Positions 52,410 to 61,829 are shown, counted from the stretch's first letter. The stretch: 64,000 nt of DNA from JAEZAA01 sp964514485 (GCA_964514485.1 CAZEWG010000009.1:23519-87518); one strand, 5' to 3'. Program-made: numbers and translations. The notes: a model not told the origin generated them from the sequence alone.

Positions 52410-53155
52410 ACGCCTTCGAAGTCTTCACTCTTCAACGGCGGCAGATTCGGGCTGCGGTAGTTTTCATCCAGCCGCTCCAGGGATTTGCAGATCTGCTCCA
52501 GGCGCATATCCACCGTATGCATATGATCCAATATGCTGCGAATAGAGCGGGCAACCGGGTCTGGCATTTCTTCGCTGAGCCCGTAGGCATCAAACCCAAT
52601 TTTCTCTTCCATATGGCGGCGCTTGGTATCATCCCCTTCAGGCGTTTTCACGATAATGCGCCCGGGAATACCAACCACCGTTGCTCCGGGGGGCACAGGC
52701 TTGGTCACCACCGCATTAGAGCCAATCTTGGCGCCTTCACCCACCTCAAAAGGCCCAAGGATCTTGGCTCCGGCACCCACAACCACCCCATCTTTCAAGG
52801 TGGGGTGTCGCTTGCCCTTGTTCCAACTGGTGCCGCCCAGGGTCACGCCCTGATACAGGGTGACATCGTCACCAATCTCAGCAGTCTCACCAATAACCAC
52901 ACCCAAGCCGTGATCGATAAAGAAGCGGCGCCCGATCTTGGCCCCCGGATGGATCTCAATTCCGGTAAACCAGCGACTGATGGTGGACAGAAAACGGGCC
53001 AGCCATTTCAGGTTGTTGGTCCACAACCAATGAGAGGCCCGGTGCAGCAGCAGCGCATGCAGACCGGGATAGCAGGTCAGAACCTCAATGGCATTACGAG
53101 CCGCTGGGTCACGATGAAATACACTTTGAATATCTTCTTTGATTCGAGCGAACAT
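52410..53155 (-). CDS. cysE: Serine O-acetyltransferase, 3' end lost in assembly gap
   Basis: Acetylates serine as the first step of cysteine synthesis. At least 248 residues are present from the ATG at 53155 (MFARIKEDIQSVFHRDPAAR). The left-handed beta-helix of hexapeptide repeats has HPGAKIGRRFFIDHG, VVIGETAEIGDDVTLYQGVTLGG and GAKIGSNAVVTKPVPPGATVVG. Catalytic His residues lie in IDHG and GKRHP. About 10-20 C-terminal residues, by comparison with Pseudomonas CysE, are hidden by the N run, so the true gap may be short. It lies between trmJ and iscR, as in Pseudomonas. Confidence 0.95.
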
Positions 53156-53194
53156 AAGGTAAGCCGCCTTCTGTTGTCCGGATAAACCCAATAG

Positions 53195-53992
53195 TTACTG
53201 ACTACGTGGTGGTTGGGCACCCCAGGTTCCCGCCACCTTCTGCGTTGACCTCAGGATGCCGCGCAGAATGTTGAGCTCCATCTTATCCAGACAACATCGC
53301 TGATAGAGACGCCGTAACCGCGCCATCAACTGACGCGGATGCTCGGGGTCATGAAAGTCAATGTCGATCAAGGTCCTTTCCAGGTGTTCCAGAAACAACT
53401 CCACTTCATCCACTGAGGCCGGTTCCACATCCCACCCGCCATCCAATGGCGAAACCATTGGTTTCATATTGGAATGAGGCGCCTCAATTTCAAGGCTCTC
53501 CAGGTATTTCATGCGCAATTCGTACGCAACCACCTGCACCGCCATGGCCAGATTCAGGGAGCTGAATTCGGGATCGCTCGGTATATGCACGTGCCAGTTG
53601 CAGCGCTGCAGCTCCTCGTTGGTTAAACCGCGCGCCTCCCGCCCAAACAGGATAGCGACTTCCGCATTATCCCGCGCTTGTGTTTGGACAAACACTTCCT
53701 GCGCCAGATCCCGTGGGTTCACCACCGGCCAGGGAATCTTCCGCCCGCGGGCACTGGTGCCCACCACAAAATGGCAGCCGGCCAAGGCTTCATCCAGCGT
53801 GGAAACTACCACGGCGTGATCCAGAATATCCGTCGCGCCGGAGGCCCTTCTCTCGGCAACAGGATCAGGAAACTCCTGGGGATCTACCAGGTACAAACGG
53901 GAGAGCCCCATGTTCTTCATTGCCCGCGCAACCGCCCCGATATTTCCCGGATGGGTAGTATTGATTAGAACGATGCGGACCTGATCAAACAT
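53195..53992 (-). CDS. trmJ: tRNA (cytidine/uridine-2'-O)-methyltransferase TrmJ
   Basis: SPOUT-class enzyme that 2'-O-methylates tRNA position 32. The 265 residues from the ATG at 53992 have AGGTGG upstream; a longer frame start is not supported. Motifs include NTTHPGNIGAVARAMKNMG at the N-terminus, AILFGREARGLTNEEL and IPSDPEFSSLNLAMAVQVVAYE of the knotted SAM site. A C-terminal helical extension is present. It is divergent from suhB and upstream of cysE. Confidence 0.96.
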   Translation of the reverse strand: MFDQVRIVLINTTHPGNIGAVARAMKNMGLSRLYLVDPQEFPDPVAERRASGATDILDHAVVVSTLDEALAGCHFVVGTSARGRKIPWPVVNPRDLAQEVFVQTQARDNAEVAILFGREARGLTNEELQRCNWHVHIPSDPEFSSLNLAMAVQVVAYELRMKYLESLEIEAPHSNMKPMVSPLDGGWDVEPASVDEVELFLEHLERTLIDIDFHDPEHPRQLMARLRRLYQRCCLDKMELNILRGILRSTQKVAGTWGAQPPRSQ

Positions 53993-54126
53993 TGTACCAC
54001 CTGCTAAAAAAACGTCGGGCATGGTAACAGAATTATGCGCATTTATCTGCAACCTCCTGTATCAAATCCTCTGATCTGTTATCATGCCGCCCTGCTCTTT
54101 CAGTTCTTTCACAAAGTGAATTCGCC

Positions 54127-54921
54127 ATGCAACCGATGATCAATATTTCCTTGCGCGCTATCCGTTCGTCCAACGAACAGCTGATGCAGATTCTCGAACG
54201 AGACGGCGGCAAAGTCGCGACAGCACAGGACCTCAAGCGCTTCCTGTCGCAAATCGAAATGAACTACTACGAAAACATTTCTCGCGCCCTGGCTCGCGCT
54301 TACCCCGCGCACAAAATTGCCAAGCGTGGCGACTTCCTCAGTGCCGACAAGGGCTTCAGCTGGCACATTTCCAATATCCATAACCCACTCAGTTTCCTGC
54401 GCGGCCTGCCAGACTGGGGCATTTCCATCGCCTGCAAAAAGGGCGGCGTGACCGAGCATGCGATTCTGACCTGCCCGGCAACCCAGGATGAGTTTACTGC
54501 CAGCCGGGGCTCCGGCGCCTCCTTGAACGGCAAGCGGATTCGGGTCTCCGGTGTTGCCACCCTAGAAAATGCCATTGTGGCCACCAGCGTCCTGCAAGCC
54601 CCTCTTACAGAAGAGAACAGCAACAGCCTGATGCTGTTCAAAGAGCTAGCCGCTGCCAGCTTCCAAATCAGAACCAGCCACTGCGCGCCCCTAGACCTGG
54701 CGAACGTTGCCGCCGGCCGCCTGGATGCGGCCATTCTGGATCAGACCACGGCACCTGATCTTTCCGCCGCACTGCTGCTTTGTAAGGAAGCAGGCGGGCT
54801 TTCAGGGGACTTCAACGGTCAACCTGCAACAGATTCGACAAAACGCGTAGTCTGCGCGAACCCCAAGCTGTTCAAGGTCACCACACAAAAACTACATTCC
54901 TTGCGTGATCTGACCGCTTAG
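54127..54921 (+). CDS. suhB: SuhB-position inositol monophosphatase-like protein lacking catalytic residues
   Basis: The 264-residue protein is clearly of the SuhB family by fold landmarks: SRGSGASLNGKRIRVSG, CAPLDLANVAAGRLDAAI and EAGGLSGDFNG. Position, divergent from trmJ and convergent with secF, also fits SuhB. The Mg-binding residues are gone. The E. coli DPLDGT motif aligns with residues 82-87, here Ser-Asn-Ile-His-Asn-Pro. The metal Glu region (EESG) reads Lys-Arg-Gly-Asp, and the N-terminal TxxD motif is changed. Only the later Asp211 remains. Phosphatase activity is therefore unlikely. SuhB's NusA/RNA-polymerase antitermination role in rRNA synthesis does not need catalysis and may be what is kept. 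Confidence 0.88.
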   Translation: MQPMINISLRAIRSSNEQLMQILERDGGKVATAQDLKRFLSQIEMNYYENISRALARAYPAHKIAKRGDFLSADKGFSWHISNIHNPLSFLRGLPDWGISIACKKGGVTEHAILTCPATQDEFTASRGSGASLNGKRIRVSGVATLENAIVATSVLQAPLTEENSNSLMLFKELAAASFQIRTSHCAPLDLANVAAGRLDAAILDQTTAPDLSAALLLCKEAGGLSGDFNGQPATDSTKRVVCANPKLFKVTTQKLHSLRDLTA

Positions 54922-54956
54922 TCATCAGACACGGAATCATTGGTAGTTTTAATCCA

Positions 54957-54987
54957 ACAAAAAAGCCGGATTCAAAATCCGGCTTTT
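54957..54987. terminator. Bidirectional terminator between suhB and secF
   Basis: A 9-bp stem AAGCCGGAT/ATCCGGCTT (54963-54971 with 54977-54985, loop TCAAA) has an A-run upstream and a T-run downstream, and serves the convergent genes. Confidence 0.93.
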
Positions 54988-55011
54988 TCTTAACTGCTGC
55001 TTGAACCCACC

Positions 55012-55926
55012 CTAGGGACGAGCATCCACTTCCTCGGTATCTTCCTTCGACGGCAGCATAAAGTCTTCCTTCGAGACCCCCATCATCAATGCAATGGCAG
55101 TCGCCACATAAATAGAGGAAAAAGTACCGATACCCACTCCGATCAGCAGCGCGATGGAAAAGTTACGGACCGCATCGCCACCAAACAGAATAAGGATCAA
55201 CGTGACCACCAAGGTGGTACCGGAGGTCACCAAGGTACGGGCCAGAGTCTGGGTTAAGGAGATGTCGATAATCTCTTCCGGCGTCCCTTTACGCACCTTG
55301 CGGAAATTCTCACGCACCCGGTCAAACACTACAATGGTATCGTTCAGGGAATAACCGATAACCGCCAACACCCCGGCAAGCACGGTCAAGTCAAAGTCCC
55401 ACTGAAATACGGCGAACGCACCAATGGTTACAATGACGTCATGGGCCAGTGCCAACACCGAACTTGCGGCAAACTTGAACTGGAAGCGAAACCCGACATA
55501 AACCAGAATCGCTCCCAAAGCCAGCAGCATTGCCAAGCCGCCCTTTTCCCGCAGCTCAGAGCCAACCTGCCCACCCACATACTCAGAGCGGCGCAGTTCA
55601 ACCTGAGAGCCATCGGCCCGAAGGGCTTCTACAACCTGTGTTCCAACTTGTTCGCCCTCCTGCTGAAGACGAATCACCATGCTGGTCTCCGTTCCAAACT
55701 GCTGTGCCACCACATTGTTAAACCCGGCATCTTCCAGTCGTTGGCGCACCTCTGCAACAACCGGCGGCTCGACGTACTCGACTTCCACCAGAGTGCCTCC
55801 GGTAAAGTCCAGACCGAAGTTCAACCCTTTGGCGAACAAGGCAACAATAGAACCGATGACCAGAATGGCTGCCAAAGTAATCATCGGCACCCGCAGCTTC
55901 ATGAAAGGAATTGTTTTGCTGGTCAT
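55012..55926 (-). CDS. secF: Protein translocase subunit SecF
   Basis: Inner-membrane partner of SecD that uses the proton gradient to help Sec export. The 304-residue protein has six membrane helices and the family motifs GLDFTGGTLVEV near residue 35 and YSLNDTIVVFDRVRENFR. A large first periplasmic domain lies between helices 1 and 2. It follows secD by 5 bp in queA-tgt-yajC-secD-secF. Confidence 0.98.
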   Translation of the reverse strand: MTSKTIPFMKLRVPMITLAAILVIGSIVALFAKGLNFGLDFTGGTLVEVEYVEPPVVAEVRQRLEDAGFNNVVAQQFGTETSMVIRLQQEGEQVGTQVVEALRADGSQVELRRSEYVGGQVGSELREKGGLAMLLALGAILVYVGFRFQFKFAASSVLALAHDVIVTIGAFAVFQWDFDLTVLAGVLAVIGYSLNDTIVVFDRVRENFRKVRKGTPEEIIDISLTQTLARTLVTSGTTLVVTLILILFGGDAVRNFSIALLIGVGIGTFSSIYVATAIALMMGVSKEDFMLPSKEDTEEVDARP

Positions 55927-55931
55927 GATGA

Positions 55932-57803
55932 TTAAGCCCTCTTCATCCAGCCGATGGACAGCTTTTTAACATTGCGACCGCCATAAACCCCATTCACCAT
56001 GGCTCGTGTAACGGTAATCGCGGTAAACATGGAGACCAAGATCCCGATCCCCAGGGTAACAGCAAAGCCTCGAATGGGCCCGGTACCCACTGCATACAGA
56101 ATCACTGCCACCATCAAGGTCGTCAGGTTACTGTCCATAATTGCCGTAAAGGCCCGATCATAACCCGCCCGAATCGCTGACTGGGGCGGCAACCCAGCCT
56201 GGATTTCCTCCCGTATCCGGGCGTTAATCAAGACGTTGGCGTCTACCGCCATCCCCATGGTCAACACAATCCCGGCAATACCCGGCATCGTTAGGGTCGC
56301 GCCGAACAGCGACATCAAGGCGATCATCAACACGACGTTCAGCGTCAGGGCAATACTGGCAAACACCCCGAACACGTGATATTGGATCAGCATCCAGCTC
56401 ACGATAAAAACGAAACCAATGGCAATACAGAGAATACCCGCATCAATGTTCTGCTGTCCCAGGCTTGGCCCAATGGTACGCTCCTCAACAAAGTAAATCG
56501 GAGCCGCCAGAGCACCCGCCCGCAGCAACAGGGCGAGTTCCTGCGCTTCGGCCACGGAGTTCAGCCCGGTAATACGGAATTTGCTTCCCAGCGTGGTTTG
56601 AATGGTTGCCAGGCTAATGATCTTCTTGTCGGTAATGGTGCGCCGCGGAGCGGCTGTCTCGCCGACCTGCTGCTGCCCATCATCCAACACCCGGTGTTCC
56701 ACGAAGACCACCGCCATACGTCTGTGCACGGCTCCTGAGGTAATCCGGCTCATGGCACTACCGCCACGACCATCCAACGTGATGTTGACCTCTGGAGCGC
56801 CGGTCTCTCCAAAGCCCTGGGAGGCATCGGCAACGCTGTCACCGGTCACAATAATATCCCGCTCCAACTGGGCGGTGCGGCCCGGTTGATTACGGAACTC
56901 ATATTCCACGGTACTGGCCCGTGACGCATCCATCCGGGCTTCCAGTCGAAACTCCAGGTTGGCGGTCTGACCAATCACCCGCTTGGCTTGCGCGGTGTCT
57001 TGCACACCCGGCAATTCCACCACAATGCGGTTACGGCCCTGGCGCTGTACAATGGGCTCCGCGACCCCCAGTTCATTGACCCGGTTACGCAGGGTCGTCA
57101 GGTTCTGCTGAACGGAGTAGTCTTCAATCTCGCGAATCTTGGCGTCAGACAGGCGCAACATCAGCACCGAATCCTCGCCACGCTGCTGGCTGGAAATTTC
57201 GAACTCTGGATAATCCCGGCGCACCAGGCTTTCCGCCTTGGCCAGCTCTTCAGCCTGACGGAAACGAAGCACCAGAGAACGCTCATCCTGCTGATCCACG
57301 GAGCGATAACGGATCCGGTCATCCCGCATCCGCTGCTTCAGTTCACTGGAATAGACATCCAGCCGGAGCTTAAGCGCTTCGGGAATATCCACTTCCAGCA
57401 GGAAGTGCACCCCGCCACGCAAATCCAGCCCCAGTTTCATGGGCGAGGCACCAATGCCCGTTAGCCACTCTGGCGTGGTTGGCGCCAAGTTGAGCGCAAC
57501 CACATAGTCGTTACCCAAAGCCTTTTGCAAGACAGACTTGGCCCGCAGCTGCTGCTCATTGGTGTCCACCCGGACCATGGCGTTCGCTTCGCCCAGTGCC
57601 GGATCCCGATAGGCAATCCCGGCCTCTTGCAGTGCGGTCTCGGCGCGCCTCAGCACACCCTCATTGATATCCGTAGTGGCGCTGGCACCACTGATCTGAA
57701 CGGCATAATCTTCCGGATAGAGATTTGGTAACGCGTAGACGAATCCGATCCCGATCAGGATCAGAATCAGTAGATTTTTCCAGAGTGGATATTTATTGAG
57801 CAT
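55932..57803 (-). CDS. secD: Protein translocase subunit SecD
   Basis: Inner-membrane RND-type export motor. It has 623 residues from the ATG at 57803 (MLNKYPLWKNLLILILIGIG); an upstream extension of the frame is not family-like. The large P1 periplasmic domain is followed by the C-terminal membrane core with LGLDLRGGVHFLLEV, GMAVDANVLINARIREE and ILYAVGTGPIRGFAVTLGIG. The length is that of the Pseudomonas type. It lies between yajC (82 bp) and secF. Confidence 0.98.
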   Translation of the reverse strand: MLNKYPLWKNLLILILIGIGFVYALPNLYPEDYAVQISGASATTDINEGVLRRAETALQEAGIAYRDPALGEANAMVRVDTNEQQLRAKSVLQKALGNDYVVALNLAPTTPEWLTGIGASPMKLGLDLRGGVHFLLEVDIPEALKLRLDVYSSELKQRMRDDRIRYRSVDQQDERSLVLRFRQAEELAKAESLVRRDYPEFEISSQQRGEDSVLMLRLSDAKIREIEDYSVQQNLTTLRNRVNELGVAEPIVQRQGRNRIVVELPGVQDTAQAKRVIGQTANLEFRLEARMDASRASTVEYEFRNQPGRTAQLERDIIVTGDSVADASQGFGETGAPEVNITLDGRGGSAMSRITSGAVHRRMAVVFVEHRVLDDGQQQVGETAAPRRTITDKKIISLATIQTTLGSKFRITGLNSVAEAQELALLLRAGALAAPIYFVEERTIGPSLGQQNIDAGILCIAIGFVFIVSWMLIQYHVFGVFASIALTLNVVLMIALMSLFGATLTMPGIAGIVLTMGMAVDANVLINARIREEIQAGLPPQSAIRAGYDRAFTAIMDSNLTTLMVAVILYAVGTGPIRGFAVTLGIGILVSMFTAITVTRAMVNGVYGGRNVKKLSIGWMKRA

Positions 57804-57885
57804 GAATCGCCCATTCCTTTCTTTATTATGATGCATTCGCTTTAACGCAGTCGGCCGCTTCAATAGCGGCCGATACACGTGGAAA

Positions 57886-58254
57886 TCAGATTTCCTTCAA
57901 AGTGCCTTTGGGCAGAGCTGCGGCTACCGCAATCTTTTGTACTTTTACCTCAACACCCTCGGCGACCTGGATCACCACAAAGTCATCCTTCACGCGTACG
58001 ATACGGCCCGCAATTCCGCCACTGGTGACCACTTCGTCGCCTTTGTCGAGCCCGCCAATCAGCTGCTTGTGCTCTTTGGCACGCTTGCTTTGGGGGCGCC
58101 ATAGCAGGAAGTAGAACAGCAGGATAAAACCACCCAGGAAAACAAACTGCATAATGGCGCTCTGAGCGGGCGGACCGGCTTCCTGCGACACTGCTACGGC
58201 GGGCAAAGCCGCGAGAGATAGGGCCAGGGTAGCTTTGTGGAATTGCGACAGCAT
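57886..58254 (-). CDS. yajC: Sec translocon accessory protein YajC
   Basis: A small SecDF partner, 122 residues from the ATG at 58254 with GGAGA upstream. One membrane helix (IMQFVFLGGFILLFYFLLW, about 35-53) is followed by RPQSKRAKEHKQLIGGLDKGDEVVTSGGI, the family hallmark. It has an additional N-terminal hydrophobic stretch ending in AVAVSQ that looks like a signal peptide, a feature seen in Pseudomonas-type YajC. Confidence 0.96.
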   Translation of the reverse strand: MLSQFHKATLALSLAALPAVAVSQEAGPPAQSAIMQFVFLGGFILLFYFLLWRPQSKRAKEHKQLIGGLDKGDEVVTSGGIAGRIVRVKDDFVVIQVAEGVEVKVQKIAVAAALPKGTLKEI

Positions 58255-58292
58255 AGATTCATCTCCAATTGAAAAATTTGTGGCCACTACCG

Positions 58293-59423
58293 TTACAGGG
58301 CGGGCGCTTGCTCACCGCGCCGCTGATAGAAGGTATCGACGAAGTCGCTCAATTTACCTTCTTCAATAGCGCGACGCAAACCCGCCATCAGGCTTTGGTA
58401 GTACCTTAAGTTATGAATAGTATTGAGCTGGGCTCCCAACATCTCGCCGCAGCGATCCAGGTGATGCAAATAGGAGCGGCTGAAGTTTTTGCAGGTATAG
58501 CAATCACAGGCTTCATCAAGCGGTCTCAGATCATGCCGGTTCTGGGCATTACGGATCTTGATCACGCCGGTGCTGGTGAACAGGTGACCATTTCGCGCGT
58601 TACGGGTCGGCATCACACAGTCAAACATATCCACGCCACGGCGCACACCCTCCACAATATCTTCCGGCTTGCCCACGCCCATTAGGTAACGGGGACGATC
58701 CGCCGGCAGTTTGGGGGCAATGCCACTGAGCACGCGCATCATGTCTTCCTTGGGCTCACCCACCGACAAACCGCCGATGGCATAGCCGTCAAAACCGATC
58801 TTGGTGAGTCCCGCCAAGGACTGCTCCCGCAACTCCTGATACATCCCTCCCTGGACAATGCCGAACAAAGCTGCCGGATTATCGCCATGGGCTTCCTTGC
58901 TACGCATTGCCCAGCGCAGTGAGAGCTCCATGGAACGCCTGGCCTGTTCGGGTGTCGCCGGATAAGGGGTGCACTCATCAAAAATCATCACGATATCCGA
59001 ACCCAGGGCACGCTGAACCTCCATGGAACGCTCCGGCGTCAACTCCACGGGGGAGCCATCGACAGGCGAGCGGAATTTAACCCCCTGCTCGGTAATTTTA
59101 CGCAGCTCCCCCAGGCTGAACACCTGAAAGCCGCCGGAGTCGGTCAGAATGGGCTTCTGCCACCCGATAAAATCATGCAGATCACCGTGCTGGCGGATCA
59201 CTTCAGTGCCCGGACGCAGCATCAAGTGAAAGGTGTTGCCCAGAATAATGTGAGCGCCAATCTCCTCGATATCCCGCGGCAACATGCCCTTGACCGTGCC
59301 GTAGGTACCGACTGGCATAAAGGCCGGCGTTTCCACCACGCCGCGCGGGAAGTTCAACCTGGCGCGACGTGCCAGACCATCGGTGTTCAATAACTCGAAG
59401 CGCAGAAAGCCAGAGCTCGTCAC
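58293..59423 (-). CDS. tgt: Queuine tRNA-ribosyltransferase
   Basis: Swaps guanine-34 for the queuine precursor in tRNAs with GUN anticodons. It has 376 residues from the GTG at 59423, supported by GGAG eight bases upstream and the usual length. The catalytic Asp lies in ILTDSGGFQVFS, the second in DMFDCVMPTRNARNG, and the zinc site is CDCYTCKNFSRSYLHHL. A longer frame reaching 59471 would overlap queA and is rejected. It follows queA, the previous step's partner, by 23 bp. Confidence 0.97.
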   Translation of the reverse strand: MTSSGFLRFELLNTDGLARRARLNFPRGVVETPAFMPVGTYGTVKGMLPRDIEEIGAHIILGNTFHLMLRPGTEVIRQHGDLHDFIGWQKPILTDSGGFQVFSLGELRKITEQGVKFRSPVDGSPVELTPERSMEVQRALGSDIVMIFDECTPYPATPEQARRSMELSLRWAMRSKEAHGDNPAALFGIVQGGMYQELREQSLAGLTKIGFDGYAIGGLSVGEPKEDMMRVLSGIAPKLPADRPRYLMGVGKPEDIVEGVRRGVDMFDCVMPTRNARNGHLFTSTGVIKIRNAQNRHDLRPLDEACDCYTCKNFSRSYLHHLDRCGEMLGAQLNTIHNLRYYQSLMAGLRRAIEEGKLSDFVDTFYQRRGEQAPAL

Positions 59424-59446
59424 TACATTACTCCAAACATCAAAAA

Positions 59447-60487
59447 TTATTCGTGAAACGGCGCGGAGCACTCAATAAACATGGCGTCGCCATAGCTGAA
59501 AAAACGGTACTGCTGCTCCACGGCTTCGGCATAGGCCCGCAACATGCATTCCCGTCCGGCAAACGCCGACACCAGCATCAGCAGGGTGGATCGTGGCAGA
59601 TGAAAGTTGGTGATCAGGGCATCGACGCTCCGAAAACGGTAGCCAGGATAGATAAAAATATCTGTCTCACCGACAAGCGGTTGCAACGCCCCCGAGCGAC
59701 TGGCGGACTCCAGGGCCCGCACACTGGTGGTTCCGACGGCAATCACCCGTCCACCGCGGGCTCGAGTCTCGGCGACCAGGTCACAAACCTCGGAGCTGAC
59801 TTCCGCCAGCTCTGAGTGCATCTGATGCTCCTCTACCCGCTCGACACGTACTGGCTGAAACGTACCCGCCCCCACATGCAAGGTGACAAAGGCGGTACTA
59901 ACACCCTTGGCCTGGACCGCGTCCAGCAAGGCCTGATCAAAGTGCAACCCCGCAGTTGGCGCCGCAACGGCTCCTTCCTTGCGACCATAAACGGTCTGAT
60001 AACGCTCCCGGTCGGTCTGCTGATCTGCCCGGTCAATGTAAGGTGGCAACGGCATGTGACCAATGCGATTGAGCACGGACAGAACCGTTTCGTCCGGAGG
60101 AAATCTTAATCGGAACAAATCCCCCTGACGCTCCACCATTTCCAGGACTACCTGCTCATCCAGCAAAATCCGTGTACCCGGCTTGGGCGATTTGCTGGCA
60201 CGCACATGGCAGAGGGCACAGTTGTCGTTTTCAATGCGCTCCACGAGGATTTCGATTTGTCCGCCCGTTTCCTTTTTACCGAACAGACGGGCCGGAATCA
60301 CCCGGGTATCATTAAAGACCAGCAGATCCTCAGGGTTGAGAAGCTCCAGAATATCCTGAAAATGCTTATGCCGGATGGAACCGGATACCGGGTTGACACA
60401 AAGCAGACGACTCCCGGTTCGCTCTGGTGCCGGATACCGGGCAATCAGCTCATCGGGAAGATCAAAATCGAAGTCTGAAACTTGCAT
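59447..60487 (-). CDS. queA: S-adenosylmethionine:tRNA ribosyltransferase-isomerase
   Basis: Builds the epoxyqueuosine cyclopentenyl ring on tRNA from the ribose of SAM. The 346-residue protein has family landmarks SDFDFDLPDELIARYP at the N-terminus, LVFNDTRVIPARLFG and AAPTAGLHF. The substrate-loop THVGAGTFQPVR-like segment is present as LHVGAGTFQPV. First gene of queA-tgt-yajC-secDF. The upstream region carries the divergent tRNA-Leu promoter and a palindrome. Confidence 0.97.
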   Translation of the reverse strand: MQVSDFDFDLPDELIARYPAPERTGSRLLCVNPVSGSIRHKHFQDILELLNPEDLLVFNDTRVIPARLFGKKETGGQIEILVERIENDNCALCHVRASKSPKPGTRILLDEQVVLEMVERQGDLFRLRFPPDETVLSVLNRIGHMPLPPYIDRADQQTDRERYQTVYGRKEGAVAAPTAGLHFDQALLDAVQAKGVSTAFVTLHVGAGTFQPVRVERVEEHQMHSELAEVSSEVCDLVAETRARGGRVIAVGTTSVRALESASRSGALQPLVGETDIFIYPGYRFRSVDALITNFHLPRSTLLMLVSAFAGRECMLRAYAEAVEQQYRFFSYGDAMFIECSAPFHE

Positions 60488-60555
60488 GAATAGGTCGCGG
60501 GCAATAGTTGCAAGGGTCGTCTAGCTTAACGGAAATGCTCAAAAACGGCTAGGGA

Positions 60556-60569
60556 TTGCAATATTGCAA
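60556..60569. promoter_or_regulatory. Palindrome between queA and tRNA-Leu
   Basis: The perfect 14-bp palindrome TTGCAATATTGCAA is placed 70 bp upstream of queA and just before the tRNA-Leu -35 hexamer. It may be a regulator site. No protein is assigned. Confidence 0.35.
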
Positions 60570-60576
60570 ACAATCA

Positions 60577-60604
60577 TTGACGGCCGTGCTTGAGCGGTTA
60601 TAAT
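60577..60604 (+). promoter_or_regulatory. Promoter of tRNA-Leu
   Basis: TTGACG (60577-60582), 16 bases, perfect TATAAT (60599-60604), with a start near 60611 and a leader of about 65 nt before the mature 5' end. Confidence 0.78.
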
Positions 60605-60676
60605 GCCGAGCCTAAGTAGAGTTCTACAGAGAACCAAAGTGTTCTTCGACAGCTAACTCTGCAAGCATCAGATGAT

Positions 60677-60763
60677 GGCAGCGTGGTGAAATTGGTAGAC
60701 ACGCCGGATTCAAAATCCGGTGGGGTAAAACCCGTGTCGGTTCGACTCCGACCGCTGCTACCA
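60677..60763 (+). tRNA. tRNA-Leu (anticodon CAA)
   Basis: An 87-nt class II tRNA with encoded CCA. The acceptor is GGCAGCG/CGCTGCT with a terminal G-T pair, the anticodon loop TTCAAAA gives CAA, the long variable arm is TGGGGTAAAACCCGT, and the T arm has GGTTCGACTCC. Confidence 0.96.
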
Positions 60764-60917
60764 AGCTTTAAGCTTGGTTCCCTTCCCAGCAAGCACTTCC
60801 CAATATTTTTCAGACCCACTCAAACCTTCAGCTTTGAAAAGCCGGCGCTCAAGCCAGAACAATGTGCCCGTGCATCGCAGCGCCAGGGAAGCTCCCTCCC
60901 CCGGCACCAGCGCTCTA

Positions 60918-61829
60918 TCAGTTACGAATCAAATTCAGATTCAGCATACGCTCTTCACTGGCCAGGCTGATCTTCAGCACCTCAACACCATTCTCCTCGA
61001 TCAACACGGCCACCCCGCCATAGGCCGGAGATTTTTGCGTACCCTTGCCTGCACATAAGCCCCGAATCCCCTGCTCCACCTGAACATCGCTCAACCGATA
61101 GAAGTTACGCGTGGAATCAGGAACCGATATTTTGCCTTTGTATCGACAGCTGCCACTGGCATTGGCATCTGTTTCAAACCAGCCATCGGCGTCAATCAGG
61201 ATGGTCACGAGTTCAGAAGCGCTATCGGCGTTTTGCCAGATTCCCTTCAGGCCAGCCAGATTGGCTCCTTTTTTAGTGGCCACCTCGTCATAAGCCAGGT
61301 CAAACTTGAAAAAGTCCAGCGGCTTCAGGGAAATCGTGCCACGCCAAAAATCAGCCGTGGCCATCTCACCCTTGGACTCGGCTTGCCGGTATTCAAGACT
61401 TTCCAGGCTGGCCGGCTGATTGGTTGCCGGGTTTACCGTATAGAGACTCCAACCCGCCCGACTCTCGTTCTCCGTGGTCGCTACCTTCCCATGAGCAAGA
61501 AAGGGCGCCGTTGTCCAGGTACGTTGTTCGGTAACCTCATCATAGCTTTCAACGACCCCCATCTCCGCAAAGACCCGAAACCGCCCCTGCGGGTCAGTCA
61601 CCACTAACATCGAATGCTGTCCGGCACCCAGTGGATCCTGGCATGCAAAGTCGTCATTCGCCGGTTTACCCTTATGCTCCCATTCCAAAAGGGTCGTCAA
61701 GCAACCTTGCCAGATCCCGACAGGTTGAGCATGAACAACAACTGGAGCAGGGTCAGATGAACCCCCATCATCGCTGCAGGCCGACATCCCGAGCGCGAGC
61801 ATGAGTATGAACAGGGGCCTTTTCATCAT
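60918..61829 (-). CDS. Hypothetical lipoprotein
   Basis: The 303-residue exported lipoprotein has a signal peptide ending MSAC with the lipidated Cys near residue 18. A Gly/Ser/Asp-rich tether (SDDGGSSDPAP) follows, then a beta-rich mature domain. It appears to contain two similar halves, each opening with a G-x-W motif (VGIWQGCL near 37; LKGIWQNAD near 197). This is suggestive of a duplicated lipocalin-like or META-like unit, but I cannot name a family. Four mature Cys may form disulfides. AGGGAG precedes the ATG. It is downstream of flgL on the same strand, but the stem-loop between them argues against a shared function. Confidence 0.8.
   Translation of the reverse strand: MMKRPLFILMLALGMSACSDDGGSSDPAPVVVHAQPVGIWQGCLTTLLEWEHKGKPANDDFACQDPLGAGQHSMLVVTDPQGRFRVFAEMGVVESYDEVTEQRTWTTAPFLAHGKVATTENESRAGWSLYTVNPATNQPASLESLEYRQAESKGEMATADFWRGTISLKPLDFFKFDLAYDEVATKKGANLAGLKGIWQNADSASELVTILIDADGWFETDANASGSCRYKGKISVPDSTRNFYRLSDVQVEQGIRGLCAGKGTQKSPAYGGVAVLIEENGVEVLKISLASEERMLNLNLIRN

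Noticed and set aside
52193..53191. CysE frame read through the N run to 52193
   Set aside because: Reading through Ns is meaningless; the distal part is the iscR promoter region, not coding.
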